Positions 18,992 through 27,104 of a DNA stretch of 54,906 nt are shown here, in pieces (within the stretch, counting starts at the first letter, position 1; each line of letters begins with the position of its first letter). The DNA comes from Paenibacillus tianmuensis (lineage in GTDB: Bacteria > Bacillota > Bacilli > Paenibacillales > NBRC-103111). Below the pieces are notes generated by a model. It was not told where the DNA came from. It did no database searches and was given only the letters and a program-made list of their open reading frames with translations. The stretch lies in the NCBI RefSeq assembly GCF_900100345.1, contig NZ_FMTT01000041.1:1-54906 (forward strand), given 5' to 3'. The position numbers were made by a program, and so were the translations under genes.

Positions 18992-19015
18992 AGCCGGCAT
19001 CCTAAGATGCCAGCT
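18992..19015 (-). terminator. terminator overlapping the histidine kinase stop codon
   Basis: AGCCGGCATC and GATGCCAGCT form a hairpin (one mismatch) that includes the last codons of the kinase gene ending at 19002. On the minus strand it is followed by CTTTTTGG. Confidence 0.75.
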
Positions 19016-20702
19016 TCAGCTTCACGTAAAAATGGATTTCGCCGTTCTCTGACTCGGCCCAAATGGTGCCTTCATGCGATTCGACGATGCTTCTTGCGAT
19101 CGCAAGACCCAGTCCCGAGCCTCCGGTATCGGATGTCCGGGCTTTATCAACCCGATAGAACCGGTCGAACAATTGCTCCAGCTCGTCGCGGGTCAAAGCG
19201 TCCGCTTTGTTGGAGATTCGGATGATCGCGTGCTCGCGTTCGCGGATCATGCCGAAGGTAATGACGCCGGGCTTAGGGCTGTACTTGATCGCGTTGCCAA
19301 GCAGGTTTTCGAACACGCGGATCATTTTGTCCACGTCGATGCGCACCAGCAGCCGCTCCTGCGGCAGGCTGCGGATCAGCGTGAGCTGCTGCTCCTCGCT
19401 GAGGGTCACGTATTCCTCCAGCAACTGCTCCAGCACTTCATTGATCGCGACGCCCTTCTTGTGCAGCGGAACGTCATGATTGGAGAGCTTTGTAAATTCG
19501 AACAGATCGTCGATCAGCCCTTTCAGTTTCTCCGATTTGCTGTAAGCGATACTGGCATAACCGGCGGCTTGCTCGGACGTTTCGAAATTTTTGTCGTGCA
19601 GCAGTCTTAAGTACCCCATGATCAGCGTCAGCGGTGTGCGCAAATCGTGCGAAACGTTCGTAATCAGCTCGTTTTTGAGCTGTTCGGCGCGCCGTTCCTC
19701 TTCGATTCTTCGCTGCAGATCCGCCACCATAAAGTTCATGTCCCGCGCCAATGATCCGAGCTCGTCTTGGGAACGCTCGATGACCCGATGGTCCAGATTG
19801 CCTGTAGCGATAATCCGAAGACCGCTCGCAAGCTCCTCGATATATTTCATTTTCCGCTGCGTTAAAAAGTAGAACAAAAAGATGAAGACCGCGAGCGAAG
19901 CTAAGATGGAAAGCGGGTTTTCGCCCTTATGGTAGCTGATGTTCGGCTGAGGGATGCCGCTGACGATTAAGTATGCCTTCTGATTGTTATACGTCACCGG
20001 ATAAAAGCTGGAAAACTCCGAACGGGAGTCGGATTCCTGGTTGCGCGTTTCCATCGCGTTGCGGATGACGCTGTGGACGTCGACGTACGTTTCCGGCGCA
20101 TTTTCACTGCGGAAGACGACTTTGCCTTCCAGATCCGTAATGACAACTTTGAGCTTGTCGTTGGTAACGAGCCGTTTGACCGTATTCTCAAAATCTTTGT
20201 GGCGGTCGGCTTCCTCCTTCGCTTGTGAATAGGCTGGTGGGGCCTCGGGCACGCTGCCGGGCTCTTGGCCGTTTGCATGAGGGACAGGAACGGCTGTGCC
20301 GGTATTGGGCGTCGGCGTCCCCCCGCCGGGAGATTCGTTGCTTGTTCCGCTTTCGTTTTCGTTGCCGCTGCGCCTCGGGGGCGTAAGGAACCGGTCCGCG
20401 AGCGAGCGGGCTTCATGATCGATGCTTTCCATCCCTTGACTGTAATCAATGACCGTGTTCTTGTTAACGGCGCCGAACAGCGCCGAACTGATGCCGTAGA
20501 ATGCCAGCGACACGCCGAAACAGAAGACAAAGGTCAGCATCAGCTGCAGCCGGATGCTGCGCTGCACGTGGCTGCGCGCCATTCTGTACAGGTCTTGGAG
20601 GAAAAGGATCATGCCCCGCAGCAGATTAAAGGGGAACCAAGTGAACGGGAAGCGGTCAAGCATGGGCTTGCGCGGCGGTTTGATCTTTTCTTGTTTACTC
20701 AA
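19002..20702 (-). CDS. membrane sensor histidine kinase with large extracellular domain
   Basis: A 566-residue kinase. A cytoplasmic basic N terminus is followed by membrane span 1 (about 52-75), an extracytoplasmic region (76-262) with a Pro/Gly/Asn/Ser-rich insertion around 110-160 and a PAS/Cache-like part (LKVVITDLEGKVVFRSE), and span 2 (264-282). Then come a HAMP region, H-box NVSHDLRTPLTL with His352, an N-box (FENLLGNAIKYSP) and a G2 box (GGSGLGLAIA). The start appears to be TTG at 20702, overlapping the regulator stop by 8 bp; an ATG at 20663 has no ribosome-binding site. The signal is unknown. Confidence 0.88.
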   Translation of the reverse strand: MSKQEKIKPPRKPMLDRFPFTWFPFNLLRGMILFLQDLYRMARSHVQRSIRLQLMLTFVFCFGVSLAFYGISSALFGAVNKNTVIDYSQGMESIDHEARSLADRFLTPPRRSGNENESGTSNESPGGGTPTPNTGTAVPVPHANGQEPGSVPEAPPAYSQAKEEADRHKDFENTVKRLVTNDKLKVVITDLEGKVVFRSENAPETYVDVHSVIRNAMETRNQESDSRSEFSSFYPVTYNNQKAYLIVSGIPQPNISYHKGENPLSILASLAVFIFLFYFLTQRKMKYIEELASGLRIIATGNLDHRVIERSQDELGSLARDMNFMVADLQRRIEEERRAEQLKNELITNVSHDLRTPLTLIMGYLRLLHDKNFETSEQAAGYASIAYSKSEKLKGLIDDLFEFTKLSNHDVPLHKKGVAINEVLEQLLEEYVTLSEEQQLTLIRSLPQERLLVRIDVDKMIRVFENLLGNAIKYSPKPGVITFGMIREREHAIIRISNKADALTRDELEQLFDRFYRVDKARTSDTGGSGLGLAIARSIVESHEGTIWAESENGEIHFYVKLKLAS

Positions 20703-21387
20703 CTTTATATCCCACTCCCCAAACCGTTTTAATAAACTTCGGTTTCCGCGGATTTTCCTCGATTTTCTCGCGAATTTTCCGGATGTGAACCATCACGGTA
20801 TTGTCCGAATCGAAATATGCTTCCTTCCATACGGTCTCGTAAATTTTCTCGATGCTCCAAACCGTACCGCGGTGGCGGGCCAGCAGCTCCAGGATGGCAA
20901 ATTCGCGCGGCGTCAGCTTAATGTCCCGGCCGTCCAGCTTGACCTCATGCGTCGCGGTATTGATCGTGAGCTCGTCGATCTCCAGCTCGTGTTCCTTATT
21001 CGGCCGCTGAACATTGAGCCGGGTGTAGCGGCGCAGCTGCGACTTGATCCGGGCGACCAGCTCAAGCGGATTGAACGGCTTGCTGACGTAATCGTCCGCG
21101 CCGGTGCTCAAGCCGAGAATTTTGTCCATGTCCTGGCTTTTGGCGGATAGCATGATGATCGGCATATGCTTCTGTTCGCGTATTTTCAGACAGGCTTCGA
21201 TGCCGTCCATCTTCGGCATCATGATGTCGAGCACAATCAGATCGACATCTTCCTTTTGCAGCACGCTTAACGCTTCGATGCCATTGCTTGCGCGCAGCAG
21301 GCGGTAGCCTTCGTTTTTTAAATAAATTTCCAGCAAATCGATAATTTCTTTCTCGTCGTCGACGAGCAATATTGTAGACTGCGCCAC
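20695..21387 (-). CDS. OmpR-family response regulator
   Basis: A 230-residue regulator: receiver with acidic residues VDDEKE, phosphoacceptor Asp54 (LIVLDIMMPKMDG) and the VSKPFNP lysine, then a PhoB/OmpR winged helix ending DNTVMVHIRKIREKI and TVWGVGYKVE. The open frame reaches 21561, but GTG 21387 is the likely start because AAGGAGG lies 9 nt upstream, and it gives the normal family length. First gene of the two-gene unit with the kinase. TTAAGAT direct repeats upstream suggest autoregulation. Confidence 0.92.
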   Translation of the reverse strand: MAQSTILLVDDEKEIIDLLEIYLKNEGYRLLRASNGIEALSVLQKEDVDLIVLDIMMPKMDGIEACLKIREQKHMPIIMLSAKSQDMDKILGLSTGADDYVSKPFNPLELVARIKSQLRRYTRLNVQRPNKEHELEIDELTINTATHEVKLDGRDIKLTPREFAILELLARHRGTVWSIEKIYETVWKEAYFDSDNTVMVHIRKIREKIEENPRKPKFIKTVWGVGYKVE

Positions 21388-21547
21388 AGGGGCCGACCTC
21401 CTTTTCATTCCAAAAAATCTCGGTTGTTGCGGAGTGGAGTCGGCGTGCATTCGGGGCGGCGCCGACGACAAAAAAAGCATATCACGCCGGGATAACCTTG
21501 ACAAACGGCATGCGGGCACTCCCCTTTCCGAACGTTGACTGTCACCT

Positions 21548-21603
21548 AGTATAGCCAGCAAATCTTAACGACGAACGATTCAAAATCTTAAAACATTCTT
21601 AAG
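21548..21603 (-). promoter_or_regulatory. response-regulator promoter with TTAAGA direct repeats
   Basis: On the minus strand, a TATACT -10-like box (21548-21553) is preceded by TTAAGATTT at 21562-21568, TTAAGAT at 21585-21591 and TTAAGA near 21598-21603. Direct, not inverted, repeats of this size upstream of the promoter are what OmpR/PhoB-type regulators bind, pointing to positive autoregulation. The rest of the 21388-21724 gap holds no gene. Confidence 0.4.
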
Positions 21604-21724
21604 GGAAGCGGGAAGCCGCCGACGTTTTTTACGAAAAGGTCACTTTTGATTGAAATAGGAATATATTGGATTATAAAGCAAACTTATTAAAGTGGTAAAA
21701 GAATGTTATGAACGGAGGAAACCC

Positions 21725-22222
21725 ATGAGCCGGATCGAAACGATCGAACGGATTCTGAACGCGCTGCTGCCCTTACGCAGAACCTCGTCCAAGCAGCTTC
21801 AGGCGATCATGAGAGGCATGGATTTGTCGCTTGAAGCCTTATCGCCCTACATTGCGGAGCCCGCGGACTTGCCTTACGGAAGAACATGCCTGTACCGGAA
21901 CGATGCCGCCGAAGCGGTGCTGATCCATCTCCCTCCCGGAACCGAAACGTACATTCACGATCACGGCTTATCCGTCGGCTGTGCGCGGCTGCTCGAAGGC
22001 ACGCTGACGAACCGGATGTTCCGGCTGGAAGGCTACGGGTACCCTTGTTTGTCCGGGGAGGTTGAAATCGAGGAGGGAAGCTATTATTACGCGCCGAAAA
22101 AACAAATTCACCAGCTTCGCAATTCCGGCCCGCAGCGCGCGGTGGCCTTTCATCTGTATGCTCCTGCGCCCACCGGGAAGTCGTATTTTCCATATGAGCA
22201 GGTGCTCGATTATGTGATCTAA
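21725..22222 (+). CDS. cysteine dioxygenase-family cupin protein
   Basis: A 165-residue cupin related to bacterial cysteine dioxygenases, which use mononuclear Fe(II) and O2 to oxidise L-cysteine to cysteine sulfinate. The three metal His are visible: IHDHG (His78 and His80) and KQIHQL (His129), with YGRTCLYRNDAAEAVLIHLPPG ahead of the first pair as in the family. Length and motif spacing fit. ATG 21725 has GGAGG 6 nt upstream. Transcribed alone; thiol dioxygenases of other 3-His types are alternatives. Confidence 0.75.
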   Translation: MSRIETIERILNALLPLRRTSSKQLQAIMRGMDLSLEALSPYIAEPADLPYGRTCLYRNDAAEAVLIHLPPGTETYIHDHGLSVGCARLLEGTLTNRMFRLEGYGYPCLSGEVEIEEGSYYYAPKKQIHQLRNSGPQRAVAFHLYAPAPTGKSYFPYEQVLDYVI

Positions 22223-22305
22223 GCTCTTGCGATTTTCAGCGCGGGTGCAACCTTCGGAGCGGCAGTAGCGTCCATTTCCATATCATGACAGAGGAGGATG
22301 GAGAG

Positions 22306-23616
22306 ATGCCGAAATCCGGAGTCATCATGAAAAAAACAATGCTGTTGCTGCTGGCGGCCGCGCTGTTATGCTCGGCTTGCACCGCTACCAATGCCGGGGG
22401 TGACGTTAGCCTCAGAAAGCATACGCCAGCGGATTTGGATGCGCGGATCGTGCAGGCCGACAATGCGTTCGGCTTGAAGCTGCACCGTACGATCGCGGAG
22501 CAAAATCCCGGCAGCAACGTGTTCGTATCCCCGTTTAGCGTATCGATGGCGCTGTCGATGGTTTACCACGGAGCAGGCGGCGCGACGCGTGAGCAGATCG
22601 GGAAAACGCTGCAGGGCCAAGGCTTGTCCGTTGACGAGTGGAATCGGGGGCATCAGGTGCTTCGAGATTTGCTGGAGCATTCGGGCAAGGAAACGCAGCT
22701 CTCCATCGCGAATTCGATCTGGGCCAGAAAGGGCGTGCCGTTTCACGAAAGCTTCCTGCAGCGAAACCGCGACTTCTACGGCGCGGAGACGGATACGCTC
22801 GATTTTGCGCAGGACAGCGCGGTTCGAAAAATCAATCAGTGGGTCGGCAAGCGAACGAACGGCAAAATCGACAGCATCGTGCAGGGGCCGATTTCATCGG
22901 AAACGGTTATGTACCTGCTGAACGCCGTTTATTTCAAAGCGCGGTGGCAGCATCCGTTTCCGGAGCAAGACACGAAGCCCGGCACGTTCCGTACGGGGTC
23001 GGGTCAGACGAAGTTGGTGAATCTGATGAAGCTGACCCGGCAGTTCGACTATGTGCAGGAGCCCGATTACCAGGCGGTTCGCCTGCCCTACGCGGACGGC
23101 AAGCTGGCGATGGTCGTCGTCCTGCCCTACGAAAAGGCCGGGCTGGATCAGGTGCAGCAGAAGCTGTGGGCGGATGAGGCGTTTTGGAACAAGCCTTTTC
23201 CTTCCGCGAACGGGACTTTGAAGCTGCCGAGGCTGAAGCTGGAGCTGGGATACGAGCTGAACGGCACGCTGAAAGCGATGGGCATGCCTGCGGCGTTCGA
23301 CCCGGCCAAGGCGGACTTTTCCGAGTTATCGTCGAAACCGGTCTTGATCAGCGAAGTGAAGCACAAGACGTTCGTGGAGATGAACGAGCAGGGCACGGAA
23401 GCCGCAGCGGTCACCTCGGTAAGAGCTGAAGCAGGCTCTGCGATCACTCCGGTAGCCAAGCCGTTCGAGATGATCGTCGACCGGCCGTTTTTGATGGCGA
23501 TTCAGAGTACGGAGACCGGCAGCTTGCTGTTCCTCGGCAGCATCGTCGATCCGAAGGAGTACGCGGCGGTGTGCCAGTATCGATCCGGAATGCAACTATT
23601 TGGTAGTTTAATATAA
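22306..23616 (+). CDS. lipoprotein serpin (serine protease inhibitor family)
   Basis: A 436-residue serpin. The N terminus MKKTMLLLLAAALLCSAC is a lipoprotein signal with a lipobox-like LCSAC, so the mature protein should be anchored outside the membrane. Serpin landmarks include NVFVSPFSVSMALSMVYHGAGG, AVYFKARWQHPF, DYQAVRLPYADG, the hinge NEQGTEAAAVTS and FLGSIVDP near the end. Counting from hinge Gly363 as P15 puts P1-P1' at about Gly377-Ser378. The small-residue hinge is the inhibitory type. Start is set by GGAGG 8 nt upstream; a start at 22327 is also possible. About 20 residues follow the usual serpin end, reaching into the AT-rich IS region. Confidence 0.9.
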   Translation: MPKSGVIMKKTMLLLLAAALLCSACTATNAGGDVSLRKHTPADLDARIVQADNAFGLKLHRTIAEQNPGSNVFVSPFSVSMALSMVYHGAGGATREQIGKTLQGQGLSVDEWNRGHQVLRDLLEHSGKETQLSIANSIWARKGVPFHESFLQRNRDFYGAETDTLDFAQDSAVRKINQWVGKRTNGKIDSIVQGPISSETVMYLLNAVYFKARWQHPFPEQDTKPGTFRTGSGQTKLVNLMKLTRQFDYVQEPDYQAVRLPYADGKLAMVVVLPYEKAGLDQVQQKLWADEAFWNKPFPSANGTLKLPRLKLELGYELNGTLKAMGMPAAFDPAKADFSELSSKPVLISEVKHKTFVEMNEQGTEAAAVTSVRAEAGSAITPVAKPFEMIVDRPFLMAIQSTETGSLLFLGSIVDPKEYAAVCQYRSGMQLFGSLI

Positions 23617-23833
23617 AGTTGGAGGCATGCCATACTACCATGATTTTAAATCCGTTTATCGATTGGACACACAAAGACTTTAAAATCCCAAACCATTTAT
23701 ACAACTAAGAAGCAAAATGTTTTTTCTTTTTTTGTAGATAAATACAATTTTTATATTACGGATTTTTTGGCAGGATATAATCTTTTATCCTCCATTGAAA
23801 ATAAAAATAATAAGGCAAATAATTTTTTGTTTA

Positions 23834-24019
23834 ACTCACATTCCGCACCCTTGTTTATTTATTCAAAGGATTTTTATTTTTATGCAAAATTTTTACTTTA
23901 GTTAGGCTTTAAACAATACATTTCCTGTTATTAAACCCCATAATTGGATTGATTTTAGATGAAAAAATGCTTGAAAATTAATGTATTTCGAATTTCCACG
24001 AAGGGTGCGGAATGTGAGT
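23834..24019. repeat. 186-bp AT-rich segment bounded by 19-bp perfect inverted repeats (MITE-like)
   Basis: ACTCACATTCCGCACCCTT (23834-23852) recurs as an exact reverse complement at 24001-24019. The interior is very AT-rich and codes for nothing recognisable apart from the tail of the transposase remnant, which runs into the right arm. It looks like a miniature element or the fused ends of deleted insertion sequences. A close variant of the same repeat occurs at 31221-31240. The rest of 23617-23954 is AT-rich with no gene seen. Confidence 0.6.
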
Positions 24020-24557
24020 GTAAAGCAGTGGCCCAATCGATTGTAGCGACTTCATCGCACAGTAAATAAAACAGACCGCCTAACGTCCGCTGATCGGTAC
24101 TCTGTCTATGCTGCCAAGCTAATAGGATGTAGCGTGAAAACACAATGGTCGTGTGGCTGATTAACAAATCATATGAACGTCCCTGAAACTCTTTTTGTAA
24201 GCGCAAGAGTGACTTGGCGCATTTGAAGAAGACCTCAATGTCCCAACGCATCCTGTAAATTCGAATGATGTCTTGGGCAGTCAAAGTCAGATCGGTCGAA
24301 AGGATGGCAAGCCACTCGTTCTTCTTAGAACGATGATGGACAAAAACAACCGTTACCGGGATACCAGGAGCCAATACCGTTTGAATCATGCGAAGAACAT
24401 TGCGGTTCTTGCCTTCGACACGCGGCGCAACAGAGTACAGCGCCTTCAGATCCAGTCGCTCGCCTGCACCATTCAAGTGTTTGAGAATGTTTAGTTCCAT
24501 AAATGCCGCTTTAATTTCTTTAGGCAGTTGATCGAGAGACTGCTTTTGTTCTATCAT
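23955..24557 (-). pseudogene. IS4-family transposase, internally deleted and 3'-truncated
   Basis: The 200 residues start with a normal-looking N terminus (MIEQKQSLDQLPKEIKAAF...LKHLNGAG) that jumps directly to a mid-protein segment (ERLDLKALYSVAPRV). The region with the first two catalytic Asp residues is therefore missing. The catalytic-Glu region YRMRWDIEVFFKCAKSLLRLQ is present. After DEVATIDWATAL the sequence leaves the family and reads through the inverted repeat at 24001-24019. It cannot be an active transposase. It forms the left border debris of the catabolic island. Confidence 0.75.
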
Positions 24558-24793
24558 AGAGAGGACACCTCTTCTGTGTGGTAGTGATTGCTGGACACTC
24601 TCACTTTACCAAACAGAGCGGTGTTTTTCTATGTTGTCAAGCTACGATATAATCCGGTTTAAATCTAGGCTGCTCGTGCAGTTAAGCTGATTTTTTTGGT
24701 GCGAAAGTTGAGTTACATTGATAACACTGTAAGAAGAAAGACAAAAGCGACGCCTTTTTATTCCTTTAACAACTGACACAAATTAGACAACAA

Positions 24794-24858
24794 ACATTAT
24801 AACGTTATACTTTAAAACATCAATATCTTTTGCTAATATAACATTATAACGTTATAGT
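24794..24858 (+). promoter_or_regulatory. island operon promoter with two identical palindromic operators
   Basis: The 16-bp sequence ACATTATAACGTTATA occurs twice (24794-24809 and 24841-24856), each ending in the perfect palindrome TATAACGTTATA, with centres 47 bp apart. The second copy overlaps the -10 of a good promoter: -35 TTGCTA (24830-24835), 17-bp spacer, -10 TATAGT (24853-24858). This is a classic repressor layout with possible looping, and the GntR/UTRA protein encoded in the operon (28880-29593) is the obvious candidate. The rest of 24558-24793 is AT-rich IS border without a gene. Confidence 0.8.
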
Positions 24859-24884
24859 GAATTAAAGTATCGATACAACCCTAG

Positions 24885-24898
24885 TGTAAGCGCTTAAA
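24885..24898 (+). promoter_or_regulatory. cre box (CcpA site)
   Basis: TGTAAGCGCTTAAA matches the catabolite-responsive-element consensus TGWAARCGYTWNCW at 13 of 14 positions. It lies about 20 bp after the predicted transcription start and 23 bp before the first start codon, a position where CcpA-HPr(Ser-P) blocks transcription when glucose is present. This fits a sugar-acid catabolic operon. Confidence 0.75.
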
Positions 24899-24920
24899 AT
24901 TGAGATTCGAGGTGAACTGT

Positions 24921-26021
24921 ATGAAAGAACGGGCTGTAATCAAAAATGTACAACGTGTCGGCGGTGACAAGGTTGATATCGTCATCGAGAATGGCGTGAT
25001 TGCCCAGATCGAGGCTGCCGGCAGAGGGCGAGGTGATCGTCTTATCGAGTATCCGGGAGCCTATGTATCGAGCGGATGGATTGATATGCACGTTCACGCG
25101 TTTCCAGAATTCGACCCTTATGGCGATGAAATCGACGAGATCGGCGTCAAGCAGGGCGTGACGACGATAGTTGATGCCGGAAGCTGCGGGGCCGATCGGA
25201 TAGCGGATTTGGCAGCAAGCCGTGAGCGGGCGCAGACGAATTTGTTCGCATTTTTGAACATATCCCGGATCGGTTTGCTAAGAATAGATGAGTTGTCTAA
25301 TTTGGCGTGGATCGATCGCGAACAAGCCGTGCAGGCGGTGGGCGCGCACAAAGATCTAATCGTCGGATTGAAGGCGAGAATCAGTAACAGCGTCGTGGGG
25401 GAGAGCGGTATAGAACCGTTACTCATCGCTCGTGGCCTGTCTCGCGAAACTTCTTTACCAATCATGGTCCATATCGGGTCCGGCCCGCCGGATATTGAGG
25501 AGATCGTTCCACTGCTCGAACGGGGCGACGTCATCACGCATTATTTGAATGGAAAGGCCAATAATCTTTTCGATGGCGAAGGGAAGCCGCTTCAAGTACT
25601 CAAAGACGCCGTCGCCAGGGGCGTGCATCTGGATGTTGGCCACGGTACGAGAAGCTTCTCTTTTAAAGTGGCGGAAGCCGCCAAAAGGCACGGTATCGAG
25701 CTTCAAACGATCAGCACGGACATTTATCGCGGTAACAGGCTTAATGGACCGGTCTACAGCATGGCCCACGTCCTTTCTAAATTCCTTTATCTAGGCTATT
25801 CGCTGGAAGAAGTCATCGCTGCGGTCACCACGCATGCAGCAGATTGGTTGAAAAGGCCTGAACTCGGCCGCATTCAGGTCGGAGATAAGGCCAACCTGAC
25901 CATATTCACGATAGAAGAAGAACCGACGGCTCTCATGGATTCCGAAGGTGATATGCGCATGGGCGAACGAAGAATCGAAACCAAGGGAGTGTTTGTAAAT
26001 GGCAGTTTCATTGAATGCTAA
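24921..26021 (+). CDS. amidohydrolase/deacetylase-family metallohydrolase
   Basis: A 366-residue amidohydrolase-superfamily enzyme. Metal-site residues are visible: HxH in WIDMHVHAF (His57, His59), the bridging lysine in VGLKARIS (Lys151), His184 (VHIGSG), His207 (THYLNG) and Asp267 (ISTDIY). It belongs to the family often found beside DgaE/SelA-like and aldolase genes (the EF_0837 type), proposed to remove acyl groups from N-acyl amino-sugar acids or D-amino acids. The start is ATG 24921 with AGGTGA upstream. It is first in the operon, and its last 23 bp overlap the next gene. Substrate is inferred from context only. Confidence 0.85.
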   Translation: MKERAVIKNVQRVGGDKVDIVIENGVIAQIEAAGRGRGDRLIEYPGAYVSSGWIDMHVHAFPEFDPYGDEIDEIGVKQGVTTIVDAGSCGADRIADLAASRERAQTNLFAFLNISRIGLLRIDELSNLAWIDREQAVQAVGAHKDLIVGLKARISNSVVGESGIEPLLIARGLSRETSLPIMVHIGSGPPDIEEIVPLLERGDVITHYLNGKANNLFDGEGKPLQVLKDAVARGVHLDVGHGTRSFSFKVAEAAKRHGIELQTISTDIYRGNRLNGPVYSMAHVLSKFLYLGYSLEEVIAAVTTHAADWLKRPELGRIQVGDKANLTIFTIEEEPTALMDSEGDMRMGERRIETKGVFVNGSFIEC

Positions 26022-27102
26022 ATACGGACTTAAACGCGTTATTAATGCCAGCGGCCGAATGAGTATTCTAGGCGTATCGGCTCCGTCAGATACCGTGATG
26101 GAAGCCATGAAGCACGGCGGCCAAAGCTATGTGGAAATTGCCGATCTGGTCGACAAAGCAGGTGACTATGTGGCGCGAATTCTAGGATCCGAAGCAGCGG
26201 TGATCGTCAATTCGGCATCGAGCGGCATCGCATTGTCCGTCGCGGGTATTGTCACGCAAGGCAATCGCCGCAAAAGCGAACGGCTTCATCAGGAGCCCAT
26301 TGCCAAAAATGAAATCATCATCCTTAAAGGTCACAACGTCCAATACGGCGCTCCGGTTGAAACGATGGTTTATTTAGGCGGAGGTAAGCTCGTTGAGGTC
26401 GGATACGCCAACGAAGGCAAAGCCGAGCATATCGAAGATGCGATTTCGGAAAACACGGCGGCTATTTTGTACGTGAAATCTCATCACGCCGTTCAAAAAA
26501 ACATGATCTCCGTTGAAGAAGCATGGGAGATTGCGCAGCGAAACCGAGTGCCGCTTATCGTCGATGCTGCAGCTGAAGAAGATATTCAGAAATACGTAAA
26601 ATACTCCGACCTTGCCATCTACAGTGGATCGAAAGCGATCGAAGGTCCAACTTCAGGGATTGTCGGCGGCAAACGCCAATATATCGAATGGGTCAAAGTG
26701 CAGTTGCATGGGATCGGACGTAGCATGAAAGTCGGTAAAGAAACGTCTTTCGGCTTGCTTCAAGCGCTCGACGAGTACGGCGTCAAACATGATAAGAGCG
26801 AGCAGGAAAAAGAGGCCTTGCAAACTTTAATGCCGCTAAACGAAATGGCAGGCATCAAAGTAACGATCGTTCAGGACGAAGCAGGACGCGCCATTTTTCG
26901 AGCACGTGTTCAAATCGATCCGGCACATGCCGGTACAACGGCCAAGGATATCGTCGCTGGACTTAAAAACGGTGAGATTGCGATCTATACCCGGGATTAT
27001 GGCGTCAGACAAGGGTACTTTGACATCGATCCGCGTCCGCTTCAAGGCGATGACATTGAGGTTATCGCGGCACAAATACGGAAACTAGCAGGAGGTAACT
27101 AA
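25999..27102 (+). CDS. DgaE-like PLP enzyme (D-glucosaminate ammonia-lyase/SelA-like fold)
   Basis: A 367-residue SelA-like, fold-type-I PLP enzyme. YGLKRVINASGRMSILG is the typical N terminus; IYSGSKAIEGPTSGIVGG carries the PLP-binding Lys212, and LIVDAAAEED supplies the Asp that contacts the pyridine nitrogen. In Salmonella, DgaE converts D-glucosaminate-6-phosphate to 2-keto-3-deoxy-6-phosphogluconate and ammonia. No PTS is encoded here and a sugar-acid kinase follows, so the unphosphorylated acid is the more likely substrate. ATG 25999 overlaps the deacetylase gene and has GGGAG 9 nt upstream. Confidence 0.85.
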   Translation: MAVSLNAKYGLKRVINASGRMSILGVSAPSDTVMEAMKHGGQSYVEIADLVDKAGDYVARILGSEAAVIVNSASSGIALSVAGIVTQGNRRKSERLHQEPIAKNEIIILKGHNVQYGAPVETMVYLGGGKLVEVGYANEGKAEHIEDAISENTAAILYVKSHHAVQKNMISVEEAWEIAQRNRVPLIVDAAAEEDIQKYVKYSDLAIYSGSKAIEGPTSGIVGGKRQYIEWVKVQLHGIGRSMKVGKETSFGLLQALDEYGVKHDKSEQEKEALQTLMPLNEMAGIKVTIVQDEAGRAIFRARVQIDPAHAGTTAKDIVAGLKNGEIAIYTRDYGVRQGYFDIDPRPLQGDDIEVIAAQIRKLAGGN

Positions 27103-27104
27103 AT

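Noticed and set aside
21388..21561. N-terminal extension of the second response regulator
   Set aside because: The extra 58 codons lack family similarity and the AAGGAGG site lies inside them, just before the GTG at 21387.
24794..24858. CRISPR-like repeat pair
   Set aside because: Only two copies of a short palindrome overlapping a promoter; no spacer series or cas genes. No CRISPR array was seen anywhere in the window.
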